Assembly (NCBI GenBank): GCA_016180645.1
Contig: JACPAV010000016.1
Coordinates: 62,001-126,000 of the forward strand
DNA from: Nitrospirota bacterium
GTDB taxonomy: Bacteria; JACPQY01
Direction of reading: 5' to 3'
DNA length: 64,000 nt
How positions within the stretch are numbered: the first letter of the stretch is position 1; every line of letters starts with the position of its first letter. The notes under the pieces were generated by a model. It saw nothing but the letters and a program-made list of their open reading frames with translations, was not told where the DNA came from and ran no database searches. The translations under genes and the position numbers were made by a program. This document shows, piece by piece, positions 54,145 through 61,464 of this stretch.

Positions 54145-54171
54145 TTGACATGGTCATAATATCCGGATAAT
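54145..54171 (+). promoter_or_regulatory. Sigma-70 promoter of the DUF4143 gene
   Basis: TTGACA (54145-54150) and GATAAT (54166-54171) with 15-bp spacing; TAATCT at 54168-54173 would give 17 bp. Transcription would start at about 54178-54182, next to ATG 54180, so the message is leaderless. Confidence 0.55.
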
Positions 54172-54179
54172 CTTCCCAT

Positions 54180-55322
54180 ATGGGTAAGATTGTAAAAAGG
54201 CTGTTCTCTCTGAATCTTCCCGGTGGGAAGTCTGCCTTCTTGTGGGGTCCCCGAAAGGTCGGCAAGACCTACTGGATCACCCATTCCCTTCCCGGGGTTC
54301 CCGTCGTGGACCTGCTCCAAACGGATGTTTTTGCCGAATACGCATCGCGCCCCTCTCTCCTCCGCGAGCGGTTTGGGAGTCACACGGGGCTCGTCGTGAT
54401 CGATGAAGTCCAGAAAATCCCCGCCCTCCTGGATGAAGTGCACGGACTTATGGCCCACCGCGGCATGTCCTTCTTGCTCTGCGGCTCCAGCGCCAGGAAA
54501 CTGAAGCGGGGACACGCGAACCTCCTGGGGGGCCGGGCATGGCGGAGGACGATGGCACCCCTGTCCTGTATGGAAGTCGAAGGATTCGATCTGGCGGCGG
54601 CGATGACGTCAGGACTTCTCCCGCCGCACTTTCTATCCCCTTCCCCCGAGGAAGATCTTCGCGCATACATCGCCGACTATCTGAAGGAAGAGATAGCCGC
54701 GGAGGCCCTCACCCAAAATATCCCGGCCTTCTCTGAATTTCTGCGCGTCGCGGCGCTGACCTCCAGCGAACTTCTGAATTACACCAACATTGGACGGGAG
54801 ACCGGAGTGTCCCAGAAGATCGTGCGAAACTATTTCGAGATTCTGGAGGATACCCACCTGGGCTTCAGGGTTCCTCCTTGGAGAAAATCCAGGACGCGAC
54901 GGATGATTCAGACGGAAAAGTTCTACCTCTTCGATGTTGGGGTCGCCAACTACCTCTCGCGCCGGACACCCCGCCTGGGCAGTCCGGATTTCGGAAAATC
55001 CTTCGAGCACTACATTCTCATGGAGATTCGTGCGTATCAGGCCTATCGCCAGCCGGATCTTCCCATCGCCTATTGGCGGACCAGCACGGGGCAGGAAGTC
55101 GACTTCATCCTCGGCGAGAAGGATCTTGCGATCGAAATCAAGGGATCGAGCCGCGTGCACGAAGGGGATCTCCGATCCTTGCGCGCGTTCTCGGAGGACG
55201 GTCCTGCTCGCCGCACCGTGGTGGTATGCATGGAAAGGGAATCGAGGCGCGTTACGCCACGCATCGAGATCCTTCCTTGGAGGATGTTCGTTCAGAGACT
55301 GTGGGCAGGGGACTTCCTGTAG
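54180..55322 (+). CDS. AAA_14/DUF4143 ATPase
   Basis: 380 aa from ATG 54180. Walker A LWGPRKVGKTYWITH near 21-35, Walker B LVVIDEVQKIPALLDEVH near 74-92, sensor FLLCGSSARKLKRG. The C-terminal DUF4143 part (DVGVANYLSRR, LMEIRAYQAYR) ends in a nuclease-like core EVDFILGEKDLAIEIKGSSR, matching the D-ExK pattern of PD-(D/E)XK folds. Such proteins are common, poorly characterised and often in variable regions or near toxin genes. It stands alone here between a REP element and a convergent SCO1 gene. Confidence 0.88.
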   Translation: MGKIVKRLFSLNLPGGKSAFLWGPRKVGKTYWITHSLPGVPVVDLLQTDVFAEYASRPSLLRERFGSHTGLVVIDEVQKIPALLDEVHGLMAHRGMSFLLCGSSARKLKRGHANLLGGRAWRRTMAPLSCMEVEGFDLAAAMTSGLLPPHFLSPSPEEDLRAYIADYLKEEIAAEALTQNIPAFSEFLRVAALTSSELLNYTNIGRETGVSQKIVRNYFEILEDTHLGFRVPPWRKSRTRRMIQTEKFYLFDVGVANYLSRRTPRLGSPDFGKSFEHYILMEIRAYQAYRQPDLPIAYWRTSTGQEVDFILGEKDLAIEIKGSSRVHEGDLRSLRAFSEDGPARRTVVVCMERESRRVTPRIEILPWRMFVQRLWAGDFL

Positions 55323-55352
55323 GGAACCCTGCCGGCCCAGGAAATCTGCCTC

Positions 55353-55979
55353 CTACGGCAAATTCAACGAACCCCGAATCGCGCTCAAGGTTTCTGCCGG
55401 AGGGGTATGCAGGCCCTCAGATTGGTGGACGATTTCGCCCTTGGCGTTCAACACCGAGATCTTGTTGCTATGCGCGAAGTCCTTCTCTCCCATCCTGCGG
55501 ATCTGGATGCCAAGGAGAGCTTCCAGCTCCAGCGTCTGGGCGGGCGGGCCTGTCAAGAACACCCAGGTTTTCACGGCGGAGCCGTTCTTCTTCTTGAATT
55601 CCGAAAGGCGGGCCGGCGTGTCGCGTTCCGGATCGACGGTCACGATCACGAAACGGACCCGGGATCGCTCCTTCTCGGTGAGGGAACGCGAAATGCGTTT
55701 GGCATCCTCGATCAGAATCGGGCAGGCCGACTCGCAATGCGTGTAGAGCATGAGGAGCACTACGGGTTTGCCCTCGAAGGATCGGAGCGTGACCGACTCC
55801 CCCTTTTCGTTGGTCCACTCCCCTTCCAGCCAAAAGACCGACTTGTCCGTCGGGGTCCCTCCGGCCGCCTCTCCGTGATGATGCGGGTGGGCCTCGTCAT
55901 CCGCCGAGGTCCCGGGGGCAGCCGCGCCGGTGCACACCACGGCGACGACGAGCGAGAGGGCTACTCGTCTTTCGCGCAT
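55353..55979 (-). CDS. SCO1/SenC-family copper chaperone
   Basis: 208 aa from ATG 55979, overlapping the upstream SUMF1-type gene by 19 nt. Signal peptide (ALSLVVAVVCTGAAA) then a His-rich linker (DDEAHPHHHGEAA). Thioredoxin-like SCO fold with the copper motif CESAC (CxxxC) in LYTHCESACPILIEDA and the distal His in EKDFAHSNKISVLN. SCO proteins load copper into oxidases and other cuproenzymes or handle redox. In this cluster NirK is the most likely client; this is inferred from position. Confidence 0.9.
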   Translation of the reverse strand: MRERRVALSLVVAVVCTGAAAPGTSADDEAHPHHHGEAAGGTPTDKSVFWLEGEWTNEKGESVTLRSFEGKPVVLLMLYTHCESACPILIEDAKRISRSLTEKERSRVRFVIVTVDPERDTPARLSEFKKKNGSAVKTWVFLTGPPAQTLELEALLGIQIRRMGEKDFAHSNKISVLNAKGEIVHQSEGLHTPPAETLSAIRGSLNLP

Positions 55980-56698
55980 CGGAAGCCGAGATTGTGAGTC
56001 CCGTACGACGCCTTCAAGCTGGAACGGAATGCGTAGCGCATGAAGGCGGCGTAGTCCGCCTTGTCCACGGCCTCCGAGGATGCCCCGCCGCAGTACAGAT
56101 TTCGATCCTTGTCCGCATCCGATCGATTGTCGCCGCTGAGAAGGCTGGCGTTGAAATCCTCAACCCATTCCCAGAGACGATGGAAGTCGTGCAGGCCGAG
56201 GGCGTTCGAGGGGCCGGAGGCCACCTCCGCAAGCGGGCCCTCGTGCGGCATGGCGTACCAGCGAAGAACTTCATCGCGAGCGGCAGGATCTCCACCCGAG
56301 CCGGCCGATGCCGCATATTCCCATTCCATGGCCGTCGGCAACCTCTTCCCTTGGGCCGCACAGTAGGCCCTCGCCGCAAACCAGGACACCTGCGTAGCAG
56401 GCCGTCGTTCGGCCCCTGTGGGGATGGACACGTCGGTCACCCACTCGCGGAGGTAGTGCGTGTCACGAAACACGGACGGGGCGCGGTTCCGACTCCAGCG
56501 CGGATTCGCGAGCACGAACTTCAGGAAATCGCCGTGCGTCACGGGAACCCGATCCAATAGGAACGATGGGATGCGAACCGACTCGATCGTCGTTTCCGGT
56601 CGGTAGAGTGGTGTGAACGTGCCGCCCGGAACGGGGGCCATGTCGGGGGCCACGAGTTCTGCCGCAGCAAGAAGAATCGCAAGCCACAGCTTCGACAT
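55961..56698 (-). CDS. SUMF1/formylglycine-generating-enzyme-like secreted protein
   Basis: 245 aa from ATG 56698. Signal peptide (LWLAILLAAAELVA), then FGE-sulfatase fold: MAPVPGGTFTPLYR, VPVTHGDFLKFV, RPATQVSWFAARAYCAAQGK, RLPTAMEWEYAASA, GLHDFHRLWEWVEDF, and the C-terminal THNLGFRCAKDE. Only one of the two active-site cysteines of true formylglycine-generating enzymes is evident (LYCGGAS), so catalysis is doubtful. Such proteins are a recurrent partner of nirK with SCO1, probably in maturation or electron delivery. Located 9 nt after the nirK stop. Confidence 0.87.
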   Translation of the reverse strand: MSKLWLAILLAAAELVAPDMAPVPGGTFTPLYRPETTIESVRIPSFLLDRVPVTHGDFLKFVLANPRWSRNRAPSVFRDTHYLREWVTDVSIPTGAERRPATQVSWFAARAYCAAQGKRLPTAMEWEYAASAGSGGDPAARDEVLRWYAMPHEGPLAEVASGPSNALGLHDFHRLWEWVEDFNASLLSGDNRSDADKDRNLYCGGASSEAVDKADYAAFMRYAFRSSLKASYGTHNLGFRCAKDE

Positions 56699-56707
56699 CG
56701 AAGAGTC

Positions 56708-58144
56708 CTACTGCTTCGCCCGCTCCTCGGCCACTTCTTCGGGTGTCACCATGTCGCCCTTGTTGCCCCAGGCATTTCGGACGTAAGTCAGAATAGAGGC
56801 GACATCTCCGTCCCCCAGATTGAGGCGGGGCATCTCGGCGTTGTAGTCCTGACCGTTTACCTGGATCGGGCCTTTCATGCCGTTGATGACGATGTGAATG
56901 CTCCGTGGTTTGTCCGCCAGGAGAAAGTCCGATTTCGCCAGCGGCGGGAACACGCCGGGTATCCCTTCGCCCGTGGGCTGATGGCACATGGAGCAGTTGT
57001 TGAGATAAAGCTGGTTTCCTTCCTGAATGCGCATGTCCCGGGTGAGCTGCTTGATCCGCGGGTTCGTGCGCTTTTCTTCCTCGATCTGGGCGCGGAGTTT
57101 TTCGACCTCCTCGCGGCTCTTGTCCCCTTCGGGCGCCTGAGATCCCAAGTACACCTCGTCCACCTCTTTGCCGGAGTAAATCGATTTATCCTCCGGCCCC
57201 GATACCTTCAGCATGCCCAGCGTCCCTTTGTTGAACGTACGAAAAATCGAGTGGTCCACAAGGATAAACGTACCCGGCACTTCCACTTTGAATTCCACCA
57301 TGGTGGAACCGCCCGCCGGTATGAGGGTGGTTTGGACCTGTTTCTGATTCGGAAGGATTCCGCCTTCGCCGTAGACGCTGTCGAAGATTTCGCCGATGAC
57401 GTGGAACGAGCTGATCATGTTCGGCCCGCCGTTCCCGAGATAGAGTCGCACCGTTTCACCCACATTGGCCTGGAGCGCTTTGTCGCCGACCAGAGAACCG
57501 ACGGCGCCGTTGAATACGATGTATGACGGATTCTCATCGATGCCCCGTTGCATGTCGAACGGTTGAAGTCCCTTCTCGCCGAAGTTTCCCCTGGTGTAGA
57601 AGTCTCCCTGCATTACGTAGTACTCGCGGTTCACCTTCGGCATCCCTTCCTTCGGCTGCACGAGGATGAGGCCGTACATGCCGTTCGCCACGTGCATGGG
57701 AACGGGCGCGGTGGCACAGTGGTAGACGAAGAGACCGGGGTTGATGGCCTTGAAGGTGAATCGGGAGGCGTGGCCCGGCGCCGTGAACGAGCTTGCGGCG
57801 CCTCCGCCGGGACCCGTCACCGCGTGCAGATCGATATTGTGCGGCATCTTGCTGCCCGGGTTGTTCTGGAGATGGAATTCCACGGTATCCCCTTCGCGGA
57901 CTCGGATGAACTTGCCGGGCACTTTCCCACCGAACGTCCAGAACAGATATTGAACCCCGTCTGCCAGTTGGCCGACTTTCTCCACGACTTCGAGTTCAAC
58001 CACGACCTTCGCGGGGTTCTTCCGTTCTATGGACGGCGGAACGAGAGGCGCGTCGGTCAGCACGGCCTTCTCAACGGGTAGCTCGGCGGCGGCAGCATTG
58101 TGCATCGCTGCGGTCACCAATACGAGTAGGAGCAGAAGTTTCAT
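56708..58144 (-). CDS. nirK: Copper-containing nitrite reductase fused to a cytochrome c domain
   Basis: 478 aa from ATG 58144, chosen because GGAGGTG lies at ribosome-site distance and a signal peptide follows ([18 protein letters not shown]). Two cupredoxin domains: type 1 copper ligands His (PHNIDLHAV), Cys (VYHCATAP), His and Met ([10 protein letters not shown]). Type 2 copper ligands are in NIDLHAV, HCATAP and [11 protein letters not shown]; the catalytic Asp is in the same LHAV region. The C-terminal ~100 residues are a cytochrome c domain with [11 protein letters not shown] and [11 protein letters not shown] (Met ligand). Three-domain NirK with tethered cytochrome is known from Ralstonia-type enzymes. 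It reduces nitrite to NO in the periplasm. No nor gene is in the window. Confidence 0.96.
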   Translation of the reverse strand: MKLLLLLVLVTAAMHNAAAAELPVEKAVLTDAPLVPPSIERKNPAKVVVELEVVEKVGQLADGVQYLFWTFGGKVPGKFIRVREGDTVEFHLQNNPGSKMPHNIDLHAVTGPGGGAASSFTAPGHASRFTFKAINPGLFVYHCATAPVPMHVANGMYGLILVQPKEGMPKVNREYYVMQGDFYTRGNFGEKGLQPFDMQRGIDENPSYIVFNGAVGSLVGDKALQANVGETVRLYLGNGGPNMISSFHVIGEIFDSVYGEGGILPNQKQVQTTLIPAGGSTMVEFKVEVPGTFILVDHSIFRTFNKGTLGMLKVSGPEDKSIYSGKEVDEVYLGSQAPEGDKSREEVEKLRAQIEEEKRTNPRIKQLTRDMRIQEGNQLYLNNCSMCHQPTGEGIPGVFPPLAKSDFLLADKPRSIHIVINGMKGPIQVNGQDYNAEMPRLNLGDGDVASILTYVRNAWGNKGDMVTPEEVAEERAKQ

Positions 58145-58235
58145 GTCACACCTCCGGGTCATGGTTTCAGTTGGCCATTAGTGTCCGACCAAGTCAAGGA
58201 TCGAAATATGACGACGGTCAGTATCAGGTGTTGTG

Positions 58236-58291
58236 GGTAGCCGTAGGCTTCAGCCTACGCGCCGGACGCGGGCTGGAAGCCCGCGCCTACC
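58236..58291. repeat. GTAG-headed REP-like element
   Basis: GGTAGCCGTAGGCTTCAGCCTACG then GGACGCGGGCTGGAAGCCCGCGCCTACC: two hairpins, GGTAG/CTACC ends, in the gap ahead of nirK. Confidence 0.85.
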
Positions 58292-58320
58292 AAGGGAAGG
58301 CCCTGAGATACAAAACAAAA

Positions 58321-58354
58321 GGGCCGCCCCCTTGCATGCCCAAGGGAGCGGCCC
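58321..58354 (-). terminator. Rho-independent terminator after the nine-heme lipoprotein gene
   Basis: GGGCCGCCCCCTTG pairs with CAAGGGAGCGGCCC (one mismatch) and, on the minus strand, a T-rich run TTTTGTTTTGTAT follows. It lies about 22 bp beyond the stop of the cytochrome gene. Confidence 0.8.
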
Positions 58355-58375
58355 GGACTGATTGGAAAAGAAGGC

Positions 58376-60991
58376 TTACTTCAGGGCAGCGATGGACGCC
58401 TCGATTACGTCGAACGTGAACGTCGGGTTGTGCACGCCTTCCCCGCTCCCGGCATGGAGCAGGAAGTAATTCCAGCCGGCCTTCACGAGGTTGTCCGTGG
58501 CGGCCACGACCGCCGTCTTGGCCGCGGAGTCCGAATAGAAATCGCCCAACTGGACCTCCAGTTTCGTCACGGGCATCGTATGGGCCGATTCACCCGTCGG
58601 TGTATAGCTCACGGTCACCGCAGTCTTGAGGTTGACGAAGAAGCCCTGCTGGCCGTGAGGCTCCGTCGCTTCCAGGGACGACACGTTGTCCTTGCTGATC
58701 GTCACCGCCGCACTCTTCACGTCGTAGTCCTTGCCGTTGTACTGATGCGGCATGTAGTCCTTGACGTAAAACGTCGCCGGCAGCTTGGCGCTGAGATACG
58801 AGGCCATTTTGTCAGCCAAGGCTTTGAGGTCCTCCTCGGCGGCGCTTTGCAGCGTTTTCATTTGGACAAACGCATTGGTGTCCTTGTTGCCATGGCAGTT
58901 CGAGCAGATCTTGCCGTCCGCCTCGAAGGTGTGGTTCGTGCCCCTGCCCTGGTTGCTGAACTCCTTCGGCGGATCGGTCTGAACCATGTGGCAACTGGTG
59001 CAGGTGTCCTGGATGTTCGCGTGTTTCGAAGGCACGCCCGTGCTCACCAGGTAGGCATTCTGCCCCATGAACACGTCGGCCTGGCAGGCCGCATGGGGCG
59101 CGGAGTAGGCCGTGACCGCGATCGAATCGTTACGCAGGCCGTTGCGTGAATTGTGGCACGTCATGCACAGCGCCCCGCTGCCCACACCTTTGGCCTGGAA
59201 TCCGGAAGGCAGCATGGCGGTGTCCCCTTCGATCCGGACGGTCGCCGTGTTCGGCTCGCCGGAGGTGGTACCCTGCGCGTGGGGATCGTGGCAGACCACG
59301 CAAGTCTGCGGGTGGACGCTGTCCTTGGTCATGCCCCACGATTTCATCTCATCCACGGTGGCATTGCCGTTGGCCCCCTGGATTTGCTTCGTCAGATCGC
59401 CCTGTTTGATCCATTTGAGAAAGCCTTGTCCCGCGTGGCAGCGACCGCAGTGGGCCGCCGTGGCCTGGCGCCCTTCCACCGTAGCCTGCGCTTCGGCCAA
59501 GGCGTAGTCCGCGTGATGGCTCTCTTCCCACTGCTGATAGCGGCCGTGGCTCGGCGGCTCGCCGTGGCACGCCCCGCACACGCCGGAAGCGAGGCTTACG
59601 CGCTCGGGGTCGCTGACCTTGTTGTTATGGAGCGCGGTCGTATTCGGCCCGTGGCAGTTCTCACACTGGATGTTCGTCATCCGCGCCGTGGCCGGATACG
59701 TCGCCAGCATGGTGTCCCAATTCGTCGGTCTGGCCGTCCCGTACAGCTTCGCATCGATGAAGGTCTGGAAATCGGACGCCTCATCGATCCCGCCGTTCGC
59801 CACCTCCTTGTCATAGCCGACGCCATGGCACTCCAGGCATGTTTCCTTATAGGTCGCCGAGGAGTTCAGATTGTTCGTAAAGATTTCGGCATGGCCCGAT
59901 TTTTTCCACGGAGTGAACTTGTCCGGCGCGATGCTTCCGTTGTGACAGGACGTGCAACCGTCCGAATTCGGCCTCCCATCGGCGCCTCTGCCCGTGATCA
60001 CACCCTGCCAGTTTCCGGCATAGATGTTTAGGGTCGTTCCCGTATTGTTTTCCTTGGCCACGTACTGGCCCGCTGTGTCCGGCGTGAAGGCTGGGTCCTG
60101 GCTGCCGGCATCGTCGAACGTTGCCGAGCCCCCCGGCGTGGTCAAGCTCCAGCTATACCCGCCTGCGTTCTTCTTGCCGTGGAGCAGCACGGGGATCCCA
60201 ACCGGGACGTCTCCGATGCCGAGCGTGTGTTCAAACGCCGGTTTCGCCACGGAGACCTTGACCGTGCCCGAACCGCTCGTGGTCGAAGTTGTCACCGTCA
60301 GCTTGAGCGAAACGGTGGTCGAGGAGCCCAAGGCATGCGGGTCGATCGCCTGGATCAACGTGCGATCCGGCACCTTCAGGCCGGATACCAGTTTGGCCTT
60401 TGCAGTCGCCGCGTCGGGCAGCGGAACCGTGACCGTGTCCGAATCCGCGCCCGAGAGGGCCACGTTCGGACCGTCGGTGATCGACCATTTGTAGGACAGG
60501 AGGCTGGAGCCGTCGAGAACTTCCACCCTGGCCGGGACTTGCACCGCCTCACCGAATTGGCCCGTCACCGCTTTGATTTCGATCCCCACTGGGTTCTCGG
60601 GCACGAGCTTTACGGTCTGTGTGACGTCGCGGTCGGCAATGGCCGACATGACGACATCCGGAGAAGGGGCCTTGTAGAATGTCCTCTTGAGCTTCAGGAC
60701 GTACGCACCGGCGGTCACTTCCTTTCTGAACTTCCCTTCGGCGTCCGTCTTCAGCGCGGCGGGGGCTGCCGCCTGGGCCTCGCCCGCCTTGGCCGCGGCG
60801 GGCGCCTCGAACGGCGGATCGGGAGTGATCTCCACGTCCGCCACGGGGTCCCCCGTGATGCTGTTGACAACCTTAAGCTCGATCGTCCCTTTCGTGAGTT
60901 CGGAGGCTGTGCAACCCGCGAAGACCCAGAGGCCCGCCAGCATCAGGGCCAGGAACGAGAGCGCGACGTTTCGATCCGTGATGTACTTCAT
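58376..60991 (-). CDS. Nine-heme c-type cytochrome lipoprotein with Ig-like N-terminal part
   Basis: 871 aa from ATG 60991 with GGGGTGG as ribosome site. Lipoprotein signal: LALMLAGLWVFAGC. Residues about 30-110 form a carboxypeptidase-regulatory/Ig-like unit (ADVEITPDPP, GKFRKEVTAGAYVLKL), 130-330 further Ig-like sequence. Between about 347 and 700 there are nine CxxCH motifs: CTSCH, CLECH, CENCH, CGACH, CGRCH, CVVCH, CMTCH, CTSCH and CSNCH, with additional His for bis-His ligation. Residues 700-871 carry no heme. The pattern TCVVCHDPHAQG, CENCHGP and DTCTSCHM recalls multiheme nitrite-reductase/octaheme-like families but the full arrangement was not recognised. It probably carries electrons at the cell surface with the decaheme protein 470 bp upstream. 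Confidence 0.9.
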   Translation of the reverse strand: MKYITDRNVALSFLALMLAGLWVFAGCTASELTKGTIELKVVNSITGDPVADVEITPDPPFEAPAAAKAGEAQAAAPAALKTDAEGKFRKEVTAGAYVLKLKRTFYKAPSPDVVMSAIADRDVTQTVKLVPENPVGIEIKAVTGQFGEAVQVPARVEVLDGSSLLSYKWSITDGPNVALSGADSDTVTVPLPDAATAKAKLVSGLKVPDRTLIQAIDPHALGSSTTVSLKLTVTTSTTSGSGTVKVSVAKPAFEHTLGIGDVPVGIPVLLHGKKNAGGYSWSLTTPGGSATFDDAGSQDPAFTPDTAGQYVAKENNTGTTLNIYAGNWQGVITGRGADGRPNSDGCTSCHNGSIAPDKFTPWKKSGHAEIFTNNLNSSATYKETCLECHGVGYDKEVANGGIDEASDFQTFIDAKLYGTARPTNWDTMLATYPATARMTNIQCENCHGPNTTALHNNKVSDPERVSLASGVCGACHGEPPSHGRYQQWEESHHADYALAEAQATVEGRQATAAHCGRCHAGQGFLKWIKQGDLTKQIQGANGNATVDEMKSWGMTKDSVHPQTCVVCHDPHAQGTTSGEPNTATVRIEGDTAMLPSGFQAKGVGSGALCMTCHNSRNGLRNDSIAVTAYSAPHAACQADVFMGQNAYLVSTGVPSKHANIQDTCTSCHMVQTDPPKEFSNQGRGTNHTFEADGKICSNCHGNKDTNAFVQMKTLQSAAEEDLKALADKMASYLSAKLPATFYVKDYMPHQYNGKDYDVKSAAVTISKDNVSSLEATEPHGQQGFFVNLKTAVTVSYTPTGESAHTMPVTKLEVQLGDFYSDSAAKTAVVAATDNLVKAGWNYFLLHAGSGEGVHNPTFTFDVIEASIAALK

Positions 60992-61211
60992 GGTGCCACC
61001 CCTTTCTGGGATACCGTGACCCAGAGTGCAGCCCGGAAAGGGACGCACTCCGCATCGACCCGCGGAACGGAAGCCTCGATGGAGGTCTTCATCATTCATC
61101 GTGCGAATAATTCGCATACTCATCCGGCTGCTTGAATGACTGCGATCAGCGGATTGAACGCAGCCGAAATGCAGCGCATGACACACCGTCACGGTCCCTG
61201 CGTTTTGGTCG

Positions 61212-61225
61212 CTGATTCAGATCAG
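61212..61225. promoter_or_regulatory. FNR/CRP-family-like palindrome CTGAT-N4-ATCAG
   Basis: CTGATTCAGATCAG is a perfect palindrome differing from the FNR/DNR box TTGAT-N4-ATCAA only at the outermost base of each half. It lies about 220 bp before the nine-heme gene, which would fit oxygen- or NO-responsive control. Evidence is motif-only. Confidence 0.35.
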
Positions 61226-61392
61226 GATGCGTTGGCCGTGCGGCGGCTGAAAAGTTTGGAACCGCGATCAATCATCACGCTTGGGCAGAGTTGAAGGATG
61301 TCTTCGCTCAGCATTGGACCGAAACGTGAAGGGGCATGAAAAGGATGGGGAGGGCGGCCACCTCGACGGAATGTAAAAAGATCGCAACAAAG

Positions 61393-61422
61393 GAAATCCC
61401 CCTTCGCGGGAAGGGGGATTTC
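61393..61422 (-). terminator. Rho-independent terminator after the decaheme gene
   Basis: GAAATCCCCCTTC pairs perfectly with GAAGGGGGATTTC around a 4-base loop; on the minus strand CCTTTGTTGCGATCTTTTT follows. It lies about 43 bp past the stop. Confidence 0.85.
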
Positions 61423-61464
61423 AGAGAGGCTGAGACTCTGGCGACGTGAGATCGCGGGTTCCGG

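Larger units (their letters stand above)
60992..61464. other. Intergenic region between the two multiheme genes
   Basis: No gene seen. It contains a terminator for the decaheme gene (61393-61422) and an FNR/CRP-like palindrome (61212-61225); no strong sigma-70 box was found. The stretch is AT-richer near 61100-61140. Confidence 0.5.
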
